Part shown: positions 60,554 to 64,000 of the stretch, piece by piece
Position numbering within the stretch: the stretch's first letter is position 1
How the letters are laid out: each line of letters starts with the position of its first letter
Assembly: GCA_022759365.1 (NCBI GenBank)
Contig: JAEMPJ010000001.1
Coordinates: forward strand, 1 to 64,000
Reading direction: 5' to 3'
Length of the DNA stretch: 64,000 nt
From: Thermogladius sp.
GTDB taxonomy: Archaea > Thermoproteota > Thermoprotei_A > Sulfolobales > Desulfurococcaceae
The notes under the pieces: model-generated
What the model saw: the letters and a program-made list of their open reading frames with translations, nothing else
Told to the model about the DNA's origin: nothing
Databases searched by the model: none
Translations under genes and position numbers: made by a program

Positions 60554-61480
60554 GTGGTGGAGACGATCAAACTAGAATCAGCTAAATATCGTATAGGAGA
60601 CTATTGCATCGGCGGAGTCCTAGGCGAATGCCCCACATGGTTAGTTGGATCTATTTTCTACCTGGGTGACAAGCTCCTATCAAGCAGTGGTATTGATAAG
60701 ACAGCTGCTAGGCAAAAAATAGAGGAGGCTCTGAGCCAGTGCGACAAGTACGGGTTGGTGCTAGCCTTGGACGTGATTTTCCCATCGGAAAATCTCATTG
60801 AAGAAATATTGAGTTTCATAGGCGAGTTCAGCATACCTGTCTTCCTCGACTCCCCTGACCCCGGCATTAGGGCCAGAACGTATCTTAAAGCCTCCGAGCT
60901 TGGTTTAACAAAATACTCTATAGCGAACGGTTTATTCGTGGACAGCCCTCCCGAAGAGGTTGAGGCACTGAGAGAGAGCGGGATCGAGTCAGCTGTGTTA
61001 ATGGCCTTCGACCCGAAAGACCCCTACACCTCTATTGAGCCTGCCGCAAGGATGACGATAGTGAGGAAACTACTCGAAGGGGTGAAGGGGCTCGGGGTAA
61101 GAAACATCATGGTGGATACAGTAGTGCTAGACCCCTCCTCGATATACCTGAGCGGTGAAGCCGTTTACATGGTTAAAACAGAGCTTAAACTCCCTGTCGG
61201 TAGCGCACCAGCCAACGCTCTAGGCAATGTCACCAAAGAGAAGGTTGGGGTAGAAGCCATGGTCGGTGTCCACGGGGGGTCGGCCGCCTTCCTCAGGATG
61301 ATGGGGGCTGATTACATAATGTACGGCCCTATCTCCAGGGTGAAGTACGTTGCGCCGGTTGTCTCAACAATAGACAGCCTGCTCGGCTACGGGTTGAGGA
61401 GGACAGGTGTGAGAATCGAGGGCAAGCACCCGTATAAGACCCTGTTGAGGGAGCTCCAACAGTTCTTCACAAAGGGGTGA
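60554..61480 (+). CDS. mtrH: MtrH-like methyl-pterin:corrinoid methyltransferase
   Basis: A 308-residue protein similar to the H subunit of tetrahydromethanopterin S-methyltransferase. The N-terminus (YCIGGVLGECPTWLVGSIFY, 20 residues) and ALDVIFPSENLIEEIL, VFLDSPDPGIRARTYLKASE, and GSAPANALGN are MtrH-like. MtrH moves the methyl group of methyl-H4MPT to a corrinoid. Subunits MtrA-G are absent, so it must act with another corrinoid carrier, likely the one encoded at 63.0 kb. It starts at GTG 60554 or 60557 and overlaps the convergent activator gene by 14 bp. Confidence 0.88.
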   Translation: MVETIKLESAKYRIGDYCIGGVLGECPTWLVGSIFYLGDKLLSSSGIDKTAARQKIEEALSQCDKYGLVLALDVIFPSENLIEEILSFIGEFSIPVFLDSPDPGIRARTYLKASELGLTKYSIANGLFVDSPPEEVEALRESGIESAVLMAFDPKDPYTSIEPAARMTIVRKLLEGVKGLGVRNIMVDTVVLDPSSIYLSGEAVYMVKTELKLPVGSAPANALGNVTKEKVGVEAMVGVHGGSAAFLRMMGADYIMYGPISRVKYVAPVVSTIDSLLGYGLRRTGVRIEGKHPYKTLLRELQQFFTKG

Positions 61481-63023
61481 GGCGGAGGCTGTCGACCCAT
61501 ATATCCATGTAGCCGGGTGTCTTGGGAAGCTCCACCGTCTTTATCTTCTCCAATATCGTCTTGGAGTTCAACAGGTACTCCCTATCTAGGAGGGCTACTC
61601 TTAGCCCGGGGAGGACGAGGTTCCCCGTAGCTACTACAATGTCTTTCTCGACGCTAGGGATCAAGCCCAGGGTCATAGCGTCCTCTACATCAAGGTTTAC
61701 ACCGAAGTTGCCGGCTATGATCAGCCCTTTCAAGGAGTCTTTCGAGACACCGGCCTCCCTCATGAGGATTCTAACACCCGATTTAACGGCGGCGATGGCT
61801 TTTTGAATATTCCTGACATCAACCTGGGAGACGTAGAGGTCTCTAGACTCGTCTATATACAGGATCTTCATGCCGTTGAGAGTCTTGTATCCTCTAACAA
61901 TCCTCCCTCCCTCGTCGATGAAACCCCCTCTCCTCAAGTCCGCGAGTATGGAGATGAGAGCCGGGCCCAATATACCGGTTGGGGCTACAAAGTAGCTGTA
62001 CTGGAAAACTGGGTTCTCATCCTTTACCCCTGTCATCCTAGCTCTGTAGACGCCGCCCTGGAATACCGTCGAGCCTCTTGAAATACCTGTCTCGAACGCT
62101 GGTCCACTGGGTGTAGTAGTCGCGTACACCTCCTCGTCTTTTACGAGGAAGATTTCCGTGTTTGTGCCCAAGTCTATGAGTAGATACGGTTTGTCTATAT
62201 TCAGTTGAAACGAGGCTATTAGATCAGCATATGCGTCCCCGCCGAGGAACCCAGCTATCATTGGCGCCCCTATAGCAAGTCTGTCCCCCACCTTGTCGAC
62301 GACTACCTCGTTTGTGGCAGGCTTAAACGGGTACTCAGCCAACCCCTTCAAGTCTAGGTTGAAAAAGAAGGACTCCATTACGCTGTTGCCGGCGAGCAGG
62401 ATCAAGTGGGTTGAGTGGTTGGCCGATATCTCATAGACTATTGACCTAAGCCTGGAGTATATTTCATCCCTAGCCCGCTTGTCTTCGAGGGCCCTCGCTA
62501 ACCTGGATATGATGTCGAGGCCGAAGTCCGATAGAGGCGTGAACACGCTGTCCTCATACAAGACGTCGCCCCCCGGGGTTACAACTTGGTAAGCGATTTT
62601 AGTCGTGCCTAAATCTACCAGTAGTATCCTCGCGTCCTCGCCGACATTGATTTTGTGGCCAAACAACTCCTGGACGCCCCCGCCTTGAGCGCTGATTAAA
62701 GGGTTGATCCTCCTCGGGTTAACTATTAGCGTGCTCAACCTAACAGGCTTGGGTAACCCTGGTGAGAGCTCTACTCTTAAATCACCCAGGATTGTGGTTT
62801 GGCATGCCAGCCTCAATGAACCAGTGTAGCCTAGAAGCCTCTCGTACTTGGTGGGGGGTGTTACAGGGCCTTCCCTAATTTTAACTCTGCAGAGCCCGCA
62901 GATGCCTTGCCCGCCGCATGGTAGCGATATAAGGTTGTGCCTAGCCAGCAGGGCCCCGAGGTTATCGCCTACGCGAGCTGTGAGGACAAGCCTGTCCCCG
63001 ACCAATACTTTTACTTCACTCAT
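61467..63023 (-). CDS. Corrinoid-protein reductive activator (RACo-like, ASKHA fold)
   Basis: A 518-residue protein. An N-terminal 2Fe-2S ferredoxin domain has C36, C42, C45 and C74 (PCGGQGICGLC and LACQT). A linker is followed by an ASKHA-type ATPase domain (about 130-518) with LLVDLGTTKIAYQVVT and AGNFGVNL...AMTLGLIPS (DUF4445). Such activators use ATP to return inactive Co(II) corrinoid to methyl-accepting Co(I). It overlaps the corrinoid-protein gene by 8 bp upstream and the MtrH-like gene by 14 bp downstream. It is a dedicated partner of the corrinoid protein. Confidence 0.9.
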   Translation of the reverse strand: MSEVKVLVGDRLVLTARVGDNLGALLARHNLISLPCGGQGICGLCRVKIREGPVTPPTKYERLLGYTGSLRLACQTTILGDLRVELSPGLPKPVRLSTLIVNPRRINPLISAQGGGVQELFGHKINVGEDARILLVDLGTTKIAYQVVTPGGDVLYEDSVFTPLSDFGLDIISRLARALEDKRARDEIYSRLRSIVYEISANHSTHLILLAGNSVMESFFFNLDLKGLAEYPFKPATNEVVVDKVGDRLAIGAPMIAGFLGGDAYADLIASFQLNIDKPYLLIDLGTNTEIFLVKDEEVYATTTPSGPAFETGISRGSTVFQGGVYRARMTGVKDENPVFQYSYFVAPTGILGPALISILADLRRGGFIDEGGRIVRGYKTLNGMKILYIDESRDLYVSQVDVRNIQKAIAAVKSGVRILMREAGVSKDSLKGLIIAGNFGVNLDVEDAMTLGLIPSVEKDIVVATGNLVLPGLRVALLDREYLLNSKTILEKIKTVELPKTPGYMDIWVDSLRLTPL

Positions 63024-63672
63024 CCCGGATACCCATTAACCTCTCGACTAGTTTAACGGCTTCTATAGCGTTGGGGGCCCACCCATCCGCCCCGATCTCG
63101 CGAGCGAATTCCGGTGTGGTCGCCGCCCCTCCTATTATTATCTTTAAGCCCTTCCTCAACCCCTTTCTCTCCAGCTCTTCTATCACAGTCTTCATATACC
63201 TAGCTGTCGTAGTCAGGAGGGCGCTCATGCCAACTATATCCGGGTGGTATTTCTCAACGGCCTCCACGAATTTCTCAGCCGGTACGTCCACACCTAGGTC
63301 TATTACCTCGTGCCCCGCGGCCTGCAACATTATGGCTACTAGCGTCTTACCTATATCGTGGACATCCCCTTTAACCGTCCCGATCACGATTCTGGCTCTC
63401 CGTGTTGTCTTCAAGCGTGAAGCCTCCTCTTTCAACCTTGGTTCAAGTATCTTCATCGCCTCCTTGAAGATGCTGGCCGCTTCTATGAGCTCAGCTATGA
63501 AATAGTCGCCGTTTTCGTAAAGTCTCCCGATCTCCTCCATAGCTTTACTCAGTGATCCAAGCACTATCTCGGTGGCGGGCACGCCGGATTCTATAGCCGC
63601 TTTCACGCTCTCCAGGACGCAGTTCCTTTCAAGGTTTACAAGGCATATCCTCGCTTTCTCAACAGCCAACAA
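63016..63672 (-). CDS. Methyltransferase corrinoid protein (MtmC/MtbC-like)
   Basis: A 218-residue cobalamin-binding protein. Residues 1-85 are the helical cap domain. The Rossmann domain (about 90-215) has GDVHDIGKTLV near 102-112, where H105 is the lower axial cobalt ligand, S150-x-L-L-T and GGA (181-183). It carries a methyl group from a donor methyltransferase (here probably MtrH-like) to an acceptor methyltransferase. A-box AATTAACAATATG (minus strand, near 63693-63705) predicts a leaderless start at 63672. Confidence 0.92.
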   Translation of the reverse strand: MLAVEKARICLVNLERNCVLESVKAAIESGVPATEIVLGSLSKAMEEIGRLYENGDYFIAELIEAASIFKEAMKILEPRLKEEASRLKTTRRARIVIGTVKGDVHDIGKTLVAIMLQAAGHEVIDLGVDVPAEKFVEAVEKYHPDIVGMSALLTTTARYMKTVIEELERKGLRKGLKIIIGGAATTPEFAREIGADGWAPNAIEAVKLVERLMGIRDE

Positions 63673-63689
63673 GCTTCCCCGTTAGCCGT

Positions 63690-63731
63690 GAACCATATTG
63701 TTAATTACACCACTTGAGAAATATCTATTAA
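63690..63731. promoter_or_regulatory. Divergent promoters of the corrinoid and MetE-like genes
   Basis: A 77-bp gap holds two A-boxes: minus-strand AATTAACAATATG near 63693-63705, serving the corrinoid gene, and plus-strand TATCTATTAAG near 63721-63731, serving the MetE-like gene. Each is about 26 nt from its leaderless start codon. The two genes may be coregulated. Confidence 0.45.
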
Positions 63732-63749
63732 GCATTAAGGGGTGTTTTA

Positions 63750-64000
63750 ATGAAGACGAGCCACGTGGGTAGCTTCCCACTAGAGTATACCATGGAGAAC
63801 GTGAGGCGTGTCGCCTTAGACCTACGTGAAATAGGTTTGGACGTACCACCGTACCCCCAGTTAAGGAATTTCGTCGACATCTACATGGAGCCCCTGGTAA
63901 AGAGAAATCTTGTATCCGCCAAGAATGGGGAGTATCATATTACGACCTGGCCCACCAACGTAGACTTCTTCTTCGAGGGCAACATCGTTGAAGCCGAGTT
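63750..64000 (+). CDS. MetE-type methionine synthase (core form), partial
   Basis: The window ends 83 codons into this frame. It begins ATG 63750 with KTSHVGSFPLEYTMENVRR, the HVGSFP start of the MetE C-terminal catalytic/UROD-like domain; the large N-terminal domain of classical MetE is not there. Such short core-MetE proteins take methyl groups from methyl-corrinoid proteins rather than from polyglutamyl folate. The zinc ligands lie beyond the window. It is divergent from the corrinoid-protein gene by 77 bp and fits the locus as the methionine-forming enzyme. Confidence 0.72.
   Translation, partial: MKTSHVGSFPLEYTMENVRRVALDLREIGLDVPPYPQLRNFVDIYMEPLVKRNLVSAKNGEYHITTWPTNVDFFFEGNIVEAE

Noticed and set aside
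60554-61480. Evidence for methanogenesis from the MtrH homologue
   Set aside because: No other mtr or mcr gene is present in the window, and the neighbours point to methionine synthesis instead.
1-64000. CRISPR arrays, insertion sequences, integrated plasmids or phage genes
   Set aside because: No regularly spaced repeats, transposase, integrase or capsid-like genes were seen; gene content and style are uniform.

Overview
The window looks like a chromosomal segment from a hyperthermophilic crenarchaeon (Thermoproteota), most likely of the Desulfurococcales. This rests on gene content: an ESCRT-III (Cdv) division protein, archaeal PriL, Taw3, DtdA, DphB, the MoxR/VWA pair, type I GGPP synthase, isopentenyl phosphate kinase, 3-hexulose-6-phosphate synthase and an intron-bearing tRNA-Met. 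It also rests on style: AGG/AGA-rich codons, frequent GTG/TTG starts, A-box (TATA) elements about 26 nt upstream of leaderless starts, and dense gene packing with 4-25 bp overlaps. No species is claimed. I saw no CRISPR array, insertion sequence, rRNA or prophage.

Layout. 0-5.5 kb: tRNA-Met, a CinA-domain protein with NadM, DUF763, XdhC-like protein and a DUF401 permease. 5.5-5.9 kb: the only gap over 300 nt, holding a promoter plus an 11-bp hairpin that may be a structured RNA. 5.9-20 kb: MoxR/VWA pair, protein phosphatase, DUF2139-type protein, isopentenyl phosphate kinase, GT-C-like membrane enzyme, DphB, a complete B12/siderophore-type ABC importer, and nicotinamidase with an HTH protein. 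20-34 kb: glutamate dehydrogenase, GGPP synthase, hexulose-phosphate synthase, TrpRS, CutA, ESCRT-III, AIR-synthase-like protein with a zinc-finger protein, TatD hydrolase, RHH/coiled-coil protein with a metallo-beta-lactamase nuclease and a glycosyltransferase, pyrophosphatase. 34-46 kb: succinyl-CoA synthetase, a nucleoside phosphorylase/PfkB pair, Hsp20, YjbQ, nicotinate phosphoribosyltransferase and the alpha subunit of ADP-forming acyl-CoA synthetase. 46-53 kb: SfsA, tRNA-binding protein, Taw3, DtdA, YkgJ-type cysteine protein and the Nnr NAD(P)HX repair enzyme. 53-59 kb: secreted, N-glycosylation-rich proteins including a membrane-tethered winged-helix regulator, then PriL. 59-64 kb: MoaD-like protein and a methyl-transfer locus.

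The most interesting locus is 59.7-64.0 kb. A MetF-like protein, an MtrH-like methyltransferase, a corrinoid-protein reductive activator, a cobalamin-binding corrinoid protein and the start of a short MetE-type methionine synthase lie together with no methanogenesis genes in view. They fit a route from a methyl-pterin through a methyl-corrinoid protein to methionine.

Several short intergenic spaces each carry a C/D-box guide RNA candidate (20.26, 26.43 on the minus strand, 33.5, 49.8 and 56.75 kb). Four of the five have an A-box about 26 nt upstream of the C box; one guide is complementary to the universally conserved 530 loop of 16S rRNA. Two small genes (25886-26062 and 50444-50599, minus strand) were found by reading intergenic sequence. 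Several starts were moved because the only convincing promoter lies inside the longest open frame.
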